NCBI GenBank assembly: GCA_021802185.1
Contig: JAKAAV010000009.1
Coordinates: 1 to 14,736 of the forward strand
DNA length: 14,736 bases
Direction of reading: 5' to 3'
From: Chloroflexota bacterium
GTDB lineage: Bacteria > Chloroflexota > Limnocylindria > Limnocylindrales > CSP1-4
Positions 1-6,154 of this stretch are shown one piece after another (positions within the stretch are counted from its first letter, which is position 1; every line of letters starts with the position of its first letter). The notes under the pieces were generated by a model that searched no databases, was not told the DNA's origin, and saw nothing but the letters and a program-made list of their open reading frames with translations. The translations under genes were made by a program, and so were the position numbers.

Positions 1-1
1 C

Positions 2-217
2 TACCGGCCCGACGGCGTCCTCCGTCTCCTGCCCGATCGGCGCGTGGAGACGCTTGTCGAGGACCCCCACGCCCAGGTGCTCGGCGCGCCCGCGAACGCG
101 GCATTCGTCGGCGAGCGGCTCGACAGGCTGGTGACGTCGAACCTCGGCCGCTGGCACGTGGCCGTCGGCGACGTCGGGTTGACGGGCGTGCCGCTCTGCC
201 GGCCGGAGATCGCCTGA
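2..217 (+). CDS. SMP-30/gluconolactonase/LRE family protein, C-terminal fragment
   Basis: Only the last 71 codons are in the window; the 5' part lies before base 1. The readable end contains a blade-like stretch (APANAAFVGERLDRLVTSNL, then GRWHVAVGDVGLTG) that resembles the last blade of SMP-30/gluconolactonase/LRE six-bladed propellers, where an 'AN-AF-G--LD-LV--N-G' pattern precedes the C-terminus. Known members are metal-dependent lactonases acting on sugar lactones, but the metal ligands lie in the missing part, so no substrate can be named. The stop TGA is immediately followed by the GTG of the glycosyltransferase gene, so the two are probably one transcript. The family call is an inference from a short segment; another beta-propeller is possible. 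Confidence 0.6.
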   Translation, partial: YRPDGVLRLLPDRRVETLVEDPHAQVLGAPANAAFVGERLDRLVTSNLGRWHVAVGDVGLTGVPLCRPEIA

Positions 218-1321
218 GTGCCCGCCGGCGCGCGCCCAGGCGCGCTACCGGACGTGCTCCCCGGGGTCCGGAAGATCGCCGTGCTCCGGGCGAACGCGCT
301 CGGCGACTTCGTGTTCGCGCTCCCGGCGCTCGCGGCACTGCGGGCCGCGTACCCGCACGCGGAGATGGTGCTGCTCGGCCGCGCCTGGCACGCCGCGTTC
401 CTCGCCGGCCGCCCCTCCCCCGTCGACCGCGTCGTGCCCGTCCCGCCGGCCGCGTTCGACGACGACCCGTCGCGCGTCGAACCACGGGAGCGCGAGGCGC
501 TGCTCGCGAGACTGCGCGCCGAGCACTTCGACCTCGCGATCCAGATGCACGGCGGCGGACGCAACTCGAACCCGTTCGTGCTGGAGGTCGGCGCGCACAC
601 GACTGCGGGCACCGCGACGGCGGACGCCGCGCCGCTCGACCGGGCCGTCCCGTACGTCTACTACCAGTCGGAGTACGCGCGGTGGCTCGAGGTCGTCGCG
701 CTCGTCGGCGCTGCCCCCGTCGACCTGGCACCGCGGCTGCCCGTCACGGACGCCGACCTCGCGGAGGTCGAACGAATCGTGCCCGAACGCGGACCGCTGG
801 CCGTCCTGCACCCCGGGGCGACGGACCCGCGCCGCCGCTGGCCGGCGGAATCGTTCGCGTCGGTCGGACGCGCGCTGGTCGAGCGCGGGGTCTGCGTCGT
901 GATCACGGGCACTCCACCGGAGTCCGCGATCACGCGCCGCGTGGCCGCGGGCATCGGCGGCCGGGGAGGTTCGGACGAGGTGATCGACGTGACGGGCCGC
1001 CTCTCGCTCGGCGGTCTCGCCGGCCTCCTCGCCCGCGCCTCCGTCGTCGTGTCCAACGACACCGGGCCGCTGCACCTGGCGGCCGCGGTCGGGGCGCCGG
1101 CGGTCGGGATCTACTGGATCGGCAACCTGGTCAACGGCGGCGAGCTGACGCGGGCCGGACGTCGCGTGGCCATCAGCTGGCGCACGGCCTGCCCGACATG
1201 CGGCACGGACAACACCAGGGAACGCTGCGCGCACGACGATTCGTTCGTCGCCGACGTCCCGGTCGAGGACGTGCTGCGCGACGCCATCGAGCTGCTGACC
1301 GGGAATCCGGACCGAGGCTGA
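218..1321 (+). CDS. Glycosyltransferase family 9 (heptosyltransferase-like)
   Basis: A 367-aa GT-B fold protein of the ADP-heptose:LPS heptosyltransferase family (GT9). The N-terminal domain opens with VLRANALGDFVFALPALAAL (about residues 22-41), the family's 'ALGD' loop. The C-terminal nucleotide-sugar domain has LHPGATDPRRRWP (H198 onward) and the diagnostic NDTGPLHLAAAVGAP (N280-P294). The C-terminus carries a CPTCGTDNTRERC cysteine cluster seen in some GT9 members, possibly structural or metal-binding. Members transfer a sugar from a nucleotide donor to surface glycans at the cytoplasmic face. In an organism that may lack LPS the acceptor is unknown; heptose is not implied. GTG at 218 abuts the upstream stop; a second in-frame GTG at 254 would give 355 aa and still keep the whole fold. 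It converges with the F420 oxidoreductase gene 103 bp downstream. Confidence 0.92.
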   Translation: MPAGARPGALPDVLPGVRKIAVLRANALGDFVFALPALAALRAAYPHAEMVLLGRAWHAAFLAGRPSPVDRVVPVPPAAFDDDPSRVEPREREALLARLRAEHFDLAIQMHGGGRNSNPFVLEVGAHTTAGTATADAAPLDRAVPYVYYQSEYARWLEVVALVGAAPVDLAPRLPVTDADLAEVERIVPERGPLAVLHPGATDPRRRWPAESFASVGRALVERGVCVVITGTPPESAITRRVAAGIGGRGGSDEVIDVTGRLSLGGLAGLLARASVVVSNDTGPLHLAAAVGAPAVGIYWIGNLVNGGELTRAGRRVAISWRTACPTCGTDNTRERCAHDDSFVADVPVEDVLRDAIELLTGNPDRG

Positions 1322-1424
1322 ACGCGGCTCGTGCCGGCCACCGGGCGGGTCGGAGGTCGCCGGCAGTCGCGAGGTCCGCGGCCCACGCCTACCGGCGTCC
1401 GGCCGGCGCCCTGTCGCACCCCTC

Positions 1425-2404
1425 TCACGCGCCGAACCGGGGCAGCACCTCCTCGCGGAGAACCGGAAGAACCCTTCCTGGTCGGGGCCCACCTGGTGCA
1501 CGAACAGATGGTCGAACCCCGCGTCGACGTACTCCTGCAGCTTCCGGACGTGCGCCTCGGGGTCGGGTCCGCAGGTGACCATCTTCGCGACGTCGTCTTC
1601 GGTGACCATCGCCGCGAGCTGCTCGAAGTGCTTCGGTCGCGGCAGCTCCTGAGATGCGTCGCCCTTGATGGCCGCGGTCGGCCACCACTCGTACGCCGTC
1701 CGCCGCGCGGTCTCCTCGTCGGCCGCCCAGCAGACCGTGACCTGCGCGTACTTCGGGCGGTCCCCGGTCGCGCGCCCCGAGCCGGCGCCGGCCTGCTCGA
1801 ACGTCTGCACGACCTCGCGGATGGGCGCCGTGCTGATGAGCCCGTCGCCGATGCGGGCCGCCAGCTCCGCGGATTCCGGGCCCGACGCGGCGACGCAGAT
1901 CGGCGGCGGCGTGTCCGGGAGGCTGTAGATCCGGGCGTCGTCCACCTGGTAGAACGCCCCGTCGTAGCTGTGCTCGCCGCCGGACCAGAGCAGCCGGATG
2001 ATGTCGACCGCCTCCTCGAGCATCGCCTGGCGCACCTCGACGCGCGGCCACGGGTCGCCGAGGATGTGCTCGTTGAGGTTCTCGCCCGACCCGACGCCGA
2101 GGAAGAACCGGCCCGGCATGAGACACTCGGCGGTCGCGGCGGCCTGCGCGATGATCGCGGGGTGGATGCGGACCGTGGGGCACGTCACCGCCGTCCCGAG
2201 CCGGAGCGTCGAGGTCGCCCGGGCGATCCCGCCGATGACGGCCCAGACGAACGGGGCCTGGCCCTGCCGATCGATCCACGGCAGGTAGTGGTCGGAGATC
2301 AGGGCGAACGGGAAGCCCGCGTCCTCCGCCATCCGGGCGAGATCGACGCAGCGTGCCGGATCCGTCTCCTCGCTCGAGATCGAGTAGCCGACCTGCGCCG
2401 CCAT
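1425..2404 (-). CDS. F420-dependent oxidoreductase, G6PDH-like family (TIGR03557 type), with apparent C-terminal frameshift
   Basis: A luciferase-like TIM-barrel (LLM class) protein that uses coenzyme F420, closest in pattern to the TIGR03557 G6PDH-like family. Starting at ATG 2404 it reads MAAQVGYSISSEET, then SDHYLPW (37-43), TAVTCPTVRIHPAIIAQAAAT (71-91), FLGVGSGENLNEHILGD (101-117) and QVGPDQEGFFRF (304-315). H39, W43 and E108 match FGD1 active-site H40, W44 and E109. The phosphate-binding lysine of FGD1 (K198, in its TSGKG segment) is not seen; this protein has STAPIR there, so glucose-6-phosphate may not be the substrate. After residue 317 the reading frame breaks: the expected ending EVLPRFGA-stop lies in the next frame at 1425-1448. 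One base seems missing near 1452-1458; with it restored the protein is 326 aa, normal for the family. Unrepaired, the frame runs on to about 245, antisense through the glycosyltransferase. ATG overlaps the stop of the upstream small gene (TGATG). Confidence 0.9.
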
Positions 2405-2781
2405 CACTCGCTCGGGGCCTCGTCGCGCGACTGCGGCCGCGAACCCTGCGATCCATGAGCCGGTCCCGACCCCTGTGGCCCCTGGCCTGCCCCCTGCGGC
2501 CCCTGGCCCGACCCCGGCCCGCCCTGGTCCGGCCCCGGCGACTGCGGCTCCGTCCCGAATGGCGGCATGATCTCGGAGGAGCCCGAGTCCTCGTATCCGG
2601 CCTCGCCGGCGGGACCCTGGCCCCACGCCTCCTCGCCTCGGACCGGGGCGTCGCCCTTCGGCATCGGTCCGGACATCGGGTAGACGCCGCTGCCCCCGGC
2701 CTCCTCGATCTCGATCCCGGTGTCGCCGGGGTTCCCGGCGTCCTTCGACACGGGCTGGCGGTAGTCGTCGTCCCGGTTCAT
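2404..2781 (-). CDS. Small Gly/Pro-rich protein of unknown function with a SGVYPMSGPMP motif
   Basis: A 125-aa acidic, soluble protein; I do not recognise a named family. The N-terminal 70 residues look constrained: an acidic lead (TGIEIEEAGGSG, 21-32), SGVYPMSGPMPKGDAP (31-46), EEAWGQG (50-56) and AGYEDSGSSE (61-70). Residues 71-125 are low complexity and probably disordered, with repeated GQGPQG units (92-104). There is no signal peptide or transmembrane segment. ATG 2781 is preceded by AGGGAGG at 2793-2787, five bases away, which fixes the start. The TGA stop shares one base with the ATG of the F420 oxidoreductase, so translation of the two is likely coupled and a shared pathway is possible. 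High GC3 and the strong ribosome site support a real gene. Confidence 0.75.
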   Translation of the reverse strand: MNRDDDYRQPVSKDAGNPGDTGIEIEEAGGSGVYPMSGPMPKGDAPVRGEEAWGQGPAGEAGYEDSGSSEIMPPFGTEPQSPGPDQGGPGSGQGPQGAGQGPQGSGPAHGSQGSRPQSRDEAPSE

Positions 2782-2786
2782 CGTCA

Positions 2787-2793
2787 CCTCCCT
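2787..2793 (-). promoter_or_regulatory. Shine-Dalgarno site of the 125-aa protein gene
   Basis: On the minus strand this reads AGGGAGG, five bases before ATG 2781. It separates the real start from the longer open frame that continues upstream without a start site of comparable quality. Confidence 0.7.
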
Positions 2794-3063
2794 GGGCTTC
2801 AGTCGTCGGCTCCGCTGCAGCGGGCGGCGCTCCAATTTCGCGGCGGTCGCGCCCGGCCCGCGGTGAAGTCGAAGCCAGGGCGCGAGCCGCCGGTGGCGGC
2901 AGCCTTCCGTCCGAGCGTCACTCGATCGTCTCCCCGACCGGTGTGCGGCGGCGACGAAGCCTCCTGGCCGGTCTTGCAGGCCCGTGACGACTCCTGCAAC
3001 GGATCTGCGACACACTTGGGTCGGATCGCCGATGCCGGGGACAGAGCGGACGGGCGACCCTGT

Positions 3064-3085
3064 CGTTCCGTCCGCCGGAACGGAA
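3064..3085. promoter_or_regulatory. Candidate operator: nested inverted repeat upstream of the IclR gene
   Basis: Two overlapping dyads share this site: CGTTCC (3064-3069) with GGAACG (3077-3082), and TTCCGT (3066-3071) with ACGGAA (3080-3085). IclR-family regulators commonly bind short palindromes containing TTCC/GGAA half-sites in the divergent region beside their own gene. The position, about 155 bp before the start codon, fits autoregulation and control of the divergent pair, but chance dyads are common at this base composition. Confidence 0.25.
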
Positions 3086-3240
3086 GGCACTCGACACGGC
3101 CGGCACACGGGGCGTCCCGTCGCACGGACGAGACGAGAGCGGACACGCGAGGCACGATTGACGCCACGCGGCCGGCCGGGGCGCCAGGGACGAGGAGGAC
3201 GATCCATCGATCGCGGAGCGACCAGCCGGGCGAGGGGACG

Positions 3241-4125
3241 ATGGCGTCCGAACTGAACGACCTGCGCAGGCCGCCGGCGGCGGGCGACGACCGGCGCGAC
3301 GACCAGCCCGAGGAAGAGGCGGCAGGCGCGCGCGATCAATCCAGCCTGTCCACGGTCCGAAACGCGGCCCGCCTGCTCGCGGCGTTCGCGCCCGGCGAAC
3401 GCGACCTGGGGGTGACGGATCTCGCGAGGCGTCTCGATCTGCCGAAGAGCAGCGTGCACCGGCTGCTCACGGCGCTGGTCAGCGCCGGCCTCGTCGAGCG
3501 CGCGGAGCGGCACGGGCACTACCGGCTCGGCGTCCGGCTGTACGAGCTCGGCGAGATGGCGCCGTCGCGGGCCGAGCTCCATGGCGTCTCGCTCGGCGCG
3601 CTGGACGAGCTCCACGCTCGGACCGGCGAGATGGCCCACGTCGCGGTGCTCGACGGGCGCGACGTGGTCGCCGTCGAGCGACGCGAGACGCCGGGCCTGC
3701 TCAAGCTCGCGACGCGTCTCGGGCACCGGCACCCCGCGCACGCGACGAGCGCCGGGAAGGTGCTCCTCGCGTACCTCCCCCTGCCCCAGCGGGCCGCGAT
3801 CCTCACCGGCGATGACCTGGAAGCCCCGACGCCCCATTCGATCTCCGACCGGGGGCGGCTCGAGGAGGAGCTCGCAAAGGTTCGGTCGCGCGGCTGGGCG
3901 GAGAGCCGCCACGAGCTCGAGGTGGGCCTCGTGTCCGTGGCGAGCCCGATCCGCGACGTTCGCGGCCGCGTCGTGGCGGCGGTCGGCGTCGCCGGTCCCG
4001 CTTCCCGGCTGACCCGCGACGTGGTGAGGCGGCTCGCCTACGAGACGACGCGCACGGGGCTCGCGGTATCCGCCGGGCTGGGGTACCGGGCGCACGACGC
4101 CGCCTCGAGACCGCGACAGGGCTGA
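3241..4125 (+). CDS. IclR family transcriptional regulator
   Basis: A 294-aa DNA-binding regulator. Residues 1-35 are a polar acidic lead, probably disordered. The winged helix-turn-helix spans about 36-103 (STVRNAARLLAAF, then GVTDLARRLDLPKSSVHRLL as the recognition region, and HGHYRLGVRLYELG as the wing). The effector-binding GAF-like domain covers about 112-283 with the family landmarks HATSAGKVLLAYLP (167-180), ESRHELEVGLVSVASPIRD (221-239) and VVAAVGVAGPASRL (244-257). ATG 3241 follows GAGGGG with a short spacer. The family controls catabolic and degradative genes in response to small carboxylic or aromatic effectors; this member's effector cannot be read from sequence. It stands alone on its strand and diverges from the F420 oxidoreductase pair, the most likely target besides itself. 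The open frame upstream of 3241 is non-coding. Confidence 0.95.
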   Translation: MASELNDLRRPPAAGDDRRDDQPEEEAAGARDQSSLSTVRNAARLLAAFAPGERDLGVTDLARRLDLPKSSVHRLLTALVSAGLVERAERHGHYRLGVRLYELGEMAPSRAELHGVSLGALDELHARTGEMAHVAVLDGRDVVAVERRETPGLLKLATRLGHRHPAHATSAGKVLLAYLPLPQRAAILTGDDLEAPTPHSISDRGRLEEELAKVRSRGWAESRHELEVGLVSVASPIRDVRGRVVAAVGVAGPASRLTRDVVRRLAYETTRTGLAVSAGLGYRAHDAASRPRQG

Positions 4126-4243
4126 CGTGCGGGCCGCGGTCTGCCGCGAGGTGCCGCGGGGTTGCCGCGCAGCCGACGGGCCATTGCAGCCCTGACGAAG
4201 GGACCCATGCGCGCAGGACTGGTCGAGACGGAACGGGCCGCCC

Positions 4244-4318
4244 GGCTGGGCGCTGCGCGGCTGGGCGCTGCGCGGCTGAGCGCTGCGCGGCTGGGCGCTG
4301 CGCGGCTGGGCGCTACCC
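4244..4318. repeat. 15-bp tandem repeat, five units
   Basis: The unit GGCTGGGCGCTGCGC occurs at 4244, 4259, 4274, 4289 and 4304. Units 1, 2 and 4 are identical, unit 3 has one change (GGCTGAGC), and unit 5 ends in GCTACCC instead of GCTGCGC. It sits in the convergent gap between the IclR gene and the membrane protein gene, and the membrane protein's TAG stop falls in the diverged unit 5. The period is a multiple of three, so any frame crossing it repeats five residues. Confidence 0.95.
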
Positions 4319-5071
4319 GGTCGGACGCCGCCCGGACTGAGGCGTGGGTCCGGCGGCGGGGCCGACAGCGCGCCCTGCTCGAGCCGCGCGGGCACGGCCG
4401 CGCGGCGTGGCGGCGCCGACCGCCAGGGAACGCTGCCGCATGCGCGACGGCCGTGCCTGCTCCGGATCCGCCGGCGCGGGGACAGGCGGCGGCCCGTGCT
4501 CGATCGCTGCCTCGTGCTCGGTTCCGTGCTCGTCTGACGCACTGGGGAGGTGCGCCGCAGCCGCGATGACGCGGCTCGCGGCCGGCGCCCGGCCCGGCGA
4601 GCGGCGACCCTCCCGCGACGCGAGCCCGATGGCCAGGCTGGCGAGCCCGACCGCAAGGGTGGCGTCCCGCGTGGCGAGATTCGTCGGTCCCGGCAGCACG
4701 CCGAGCGGGCCCGGTCCAGCAGCCTCCGCCGCGAACAGCACGGCCACGATCGCGCCGAACGCGAGCGTCGCGTTCGCCCGATCGTCGCCCTCGAACCCCC
4801 ATGTGATCGACAGCGCCACGACGCCGAACAGCCCGATCAGTGCGTCGAGCAGCGGCGTCGTCGCGAACGTCCGGCCCGGCGCGCCGATCACGGACTGCGG
4901 GAAGAAGCCGAAGATCCCGCCGGCAAGCAGCGCCAGGCCGGCGAGAAGCATCCACGCGTGGGCGAGCCACGCGCGGGGAAACGAGCCGGTCGTGTCCGCG
5001 GTCGGGCGCACCGAGGCGACTGGAGACGTCCCGGCCGTGCCGGTCGCGTCGCCGCCCATGGCGTCACCCAT
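4313..5071 (-). CDS. Predicted four-helix integral membrane protein
   Basis: A 252-aa protein from ATG 5071 (an alternative ATG at 5059 would remove four residues). After a polar N-terminus, four hydrophobic stretches are clear: about 38-58 (WLAHAWMLLAGLALLAGGIF), 76-92 (DALIGLFGVVALSITWG), 101-119 (ATLAFGAIVAVLFAAEAAG) and 137-152 (ATLAVGLASLAIGLAS). The pattern of a GGIFGFFPQ turn after helix 1 and four short helices recalls DUF4383-like small membrane proteins, but this is a weak resemblance. Residues 155-252 are Arg/Ala/Pro-rich, low complexity and probably a cytoplasmic tail. No strong Shine-Dalgarno is seen before either ATG. The gene lies 29 bp downstream of the 138-aa gene on the same strand. 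The exact C-terminus is less certain because the stop is in a tandem repeat. Confidence 0.7.
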   Translation of the reverse strand: MGDAMGGDATGTAGTSPVASVRPTADTTGSFPRAWLAHAWMLLAGLALLAGGIFGFFPQSVIGAPGRTFATTPLLDALIGLFGVVALSITWGFEGDDRANATLAFGAIVAVLFAAEAAGPGPLGVLPGPTNLATRDATLAVGLASLAIGLASREGRRSPGRAPAASRVIAAAAHLPSASDEHGTEHEAAIEHGPPPVPAPADPEQARPSRMRQRSLAVGAATPRGRARAARAGRAVGPAAGPTPQSGRRPTG

Positions 5072-5100
5072 GCCGGCCGGTCTGCCGGCCGCCCCGGCCG

Positions 5101-5517
5101 TCACCGCTGCGGAGGCTCCCCGCGGTTGCCCGCATCCAGCCCTTCGCCGGGACCGCCCCCGAACGGGTCGGTCGTCCCCTCCTCGCGCTGTGCGTGGGTC
5201 GGGACGGCCGGCGCTGCGGGATCCTCGTCGCGGCTGGCCGCCCTCGGGCGCGACCGACCAGCCCGCCACTGGTCGCGCCCGACGTTGCGCGCCATGCCGG
5301 TCGTCGACCGGGTCCGGTCGTCGGGCATCGGGTGCCCGGGCTCGTGCCGGACCCCGGCTGGAGTGCCGCCGAGGTCGGTGCGCGGGCCGGCTCGCTCGGG
5401 GTCCACCGGCCGGTCGGGCGCGGGAGGCGTCTCGCGGACGGTCGGGCGCAGTTCGTTCCGGCGATCCTCGGGCCGGCCGGTCGCCCCGTCCCCGCCCGCC
5501 TTGGGTCGGTCGGTCAT
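5101..5517 (-). CDS. Hypothetical hydrophilic, probably disordered protein
   Basis: A 138-aa open frame from ATG 5517 with high GC3. The product is charged and rich in Arg, Asp, Pro and Gly with almost no hydrophobic clusters, so it is probably disordered: MTDRPKAGGDGATGRPEDRR at the start, PDDRTRSTTGMARNVGRDQW in the middle (65-84) and TTDPFGGGPGEG (115-126) near the end. I recognise no family. No convincing ribosome site precedes ATG 5517. It is placed upstream of the membrane protein gene on the same strand and may share its transcript. It could be a chance frame; amino-acid composition, including DPFGGG, and tight packing with its neighbour favour a real gene. Confidence 0.5.
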   Translation of the reverse strand: MTDRPKAGGDGATGRPEDRRNELRPTVRETPPAPDRPVDPERAGPRTDLGGTPAGVRHEPGHPMPDDRTRSTTGMARNVGRDQWRAGRSRPRAASRDEDPAAPAVPTHAQREEGTTDPFGGGPGEGLDAGNRGEPPQR

Positions 5518-5768
5518 GGCGGAAAGGATCGCGGCCGCCTCGCCCTGTTGCCGCTCATGCCGCGCTCGCCGCCTATCAGCCGCGTGGAAGAGCATCAGCG
5601 GCGCGGAAGGGCGTGGCGTCGCACGGCCGCGGCCTTGTCCACCGCCGACACGGGACTGCAACCCGCGCGCGGACGCGGCCGTCGGGTTGACGACCGGCCG
5701 CATGCAAGAGTTCGCGTGGAGTGCGCGCGTCGCGACGGCGTTGCCGCGCGCCGGAGATGGAGGTTCCG
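5518..5768. other. Divergent intergenic region before the trehalose operon
   Basis: About 250 bp separate the minus-strand 138-aa gene from the + strand small membrane protein gene. The promoter for the downstream operon should lie here, since the next gap (before glgX) is only 29 bp. A TTGACG at 5687-5692 could be a -35 element, but no acceptable -10 follows at normal spacing. I see no riboswitch or strong terminator. Confidence 0.4.
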
Positions 5769-6125
5769 ATGGCGAAGCACACCGACGAATACGACGACCA
5801 GGCGACGTCCGAGTCGACGTCGACCTCGAGCGCGTCCGACGCGATCCAGCAGGCGCGGAGCACGGCGAACGACCTGGCGAACGTGATGCCGGGTGCGGCC
5901 GCGAGCGCCGGGGACGCGGCGCGACAGATGCAGGCACAGATGGGCTCGATGTCGTTCGAGGGCCTGGCCGTCGGTTCGGCACTGTCCCTCGGCACCGCGC
6001 TGGGGCTGCTGATCAGCGGGTCGAACCGTCTCCTCGTCCTGCTCGCACTGATCCCGGCCATCGTGATGGGCTCGTACCTCGTCAACGAGCGACAGGGCCA
6101 GCAGCCCAGGATGCGTCTTCACTGA
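5769..6125 (+). CDS. Small two-helix membrane protein upstream of glgX
   Basis: A 118-aa protein. Residues 1-62 are polar (Asp/Ser/Thr, then Ala/Gln-rich, with a possible amphipathic segment SDAIQQARSTANDLANVM at 23-40). Two hydrophobic stretches follow: about 64-83 (EGLAVGSALSLGTALGLLIS) and 87-104 (RLLVLLALIPAIVMGSYL). They are joined by the short turn GSNR, which gives a hairpin in the membrane. The C-terminus is short and basic. ATG 5769 is chosen over earlier in-frame starts because GGAGG lies at 5759-5763, five bases before it. I recognise no named family; the layout resembles small DUF883/YqjD-like membrane-anchored proteins only in general terms. It precedes glgX by 29 bp and is probably cotranscribed with the trehalose genes, though a role in that pathway is not shown. 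Confidence 0.8.
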   Translation: MAKHTDEYDDQATSESTSTSSASDAIQQARSTANDLANVMPGAAASAGDAARQMQAQMGSMSFEGLAVGSALSLGTALGLLISGSNRLLVLLALIPAIVMGSYLVNERQGQQPRMRLH

Positions 6126-6154
6126 CCTCGACCGGCGGCGCCACGGGACCGTCG

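Larger units (their letters stand above)
2782..3240. other. 459-bp divergent intergenic region
   Basis: This lies between the minus-strand pair (125-aa protein and F420 oxidoreductase) and the IclR gene, so it should hold promoters in both directions. Open frames inside it give Arg/Ser-rich translations without ribosome sites or recognisable motifs, and I take it as non-coding. I could not find a convincing -35/-10 pair. The only structure of note is the nested inverted repeat at 3064-3085, listed separately. Confidence 0.6.

Noticed and set aside
245..1424. Long minus-strand open frame continuing from the F420 oxidoreductase across the glycosyltransferase
   Set aside because: It exists only because of the frameshift near 1455 and the high GC content; its translation is Arg/Gly/Asp-rich without motifs, and the opposite strand carries a clear GT9 gene.
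2353..3240. Open frame extending the IclR protein upstream by about 296 codons
   Set aside because: It crosses the oppositely oriented small gene and the intergenic region; ATG 3241 has a ribosome site and gives the normal family length.
4126..4318. CRISPR-like array in the repeat-rich convergent gap
   Set aside because: The repeats are contiguous 15-mers with no spacers, and no cas gene is nearby.
5687..5715. TTGACG as a possible -35 element for the trehalose operon
   Set aside because: No hexamer close to TATAAT follows at 15-19 bases, so a promoter call is not supported.
4550..6154. Open frame extending glgX upstream by more than 500 codons
   Set aside because: It runs through the 118-aa membrane protein gene in another frame and over two minus-strand genes; the translation is Arg-rich with no domain.
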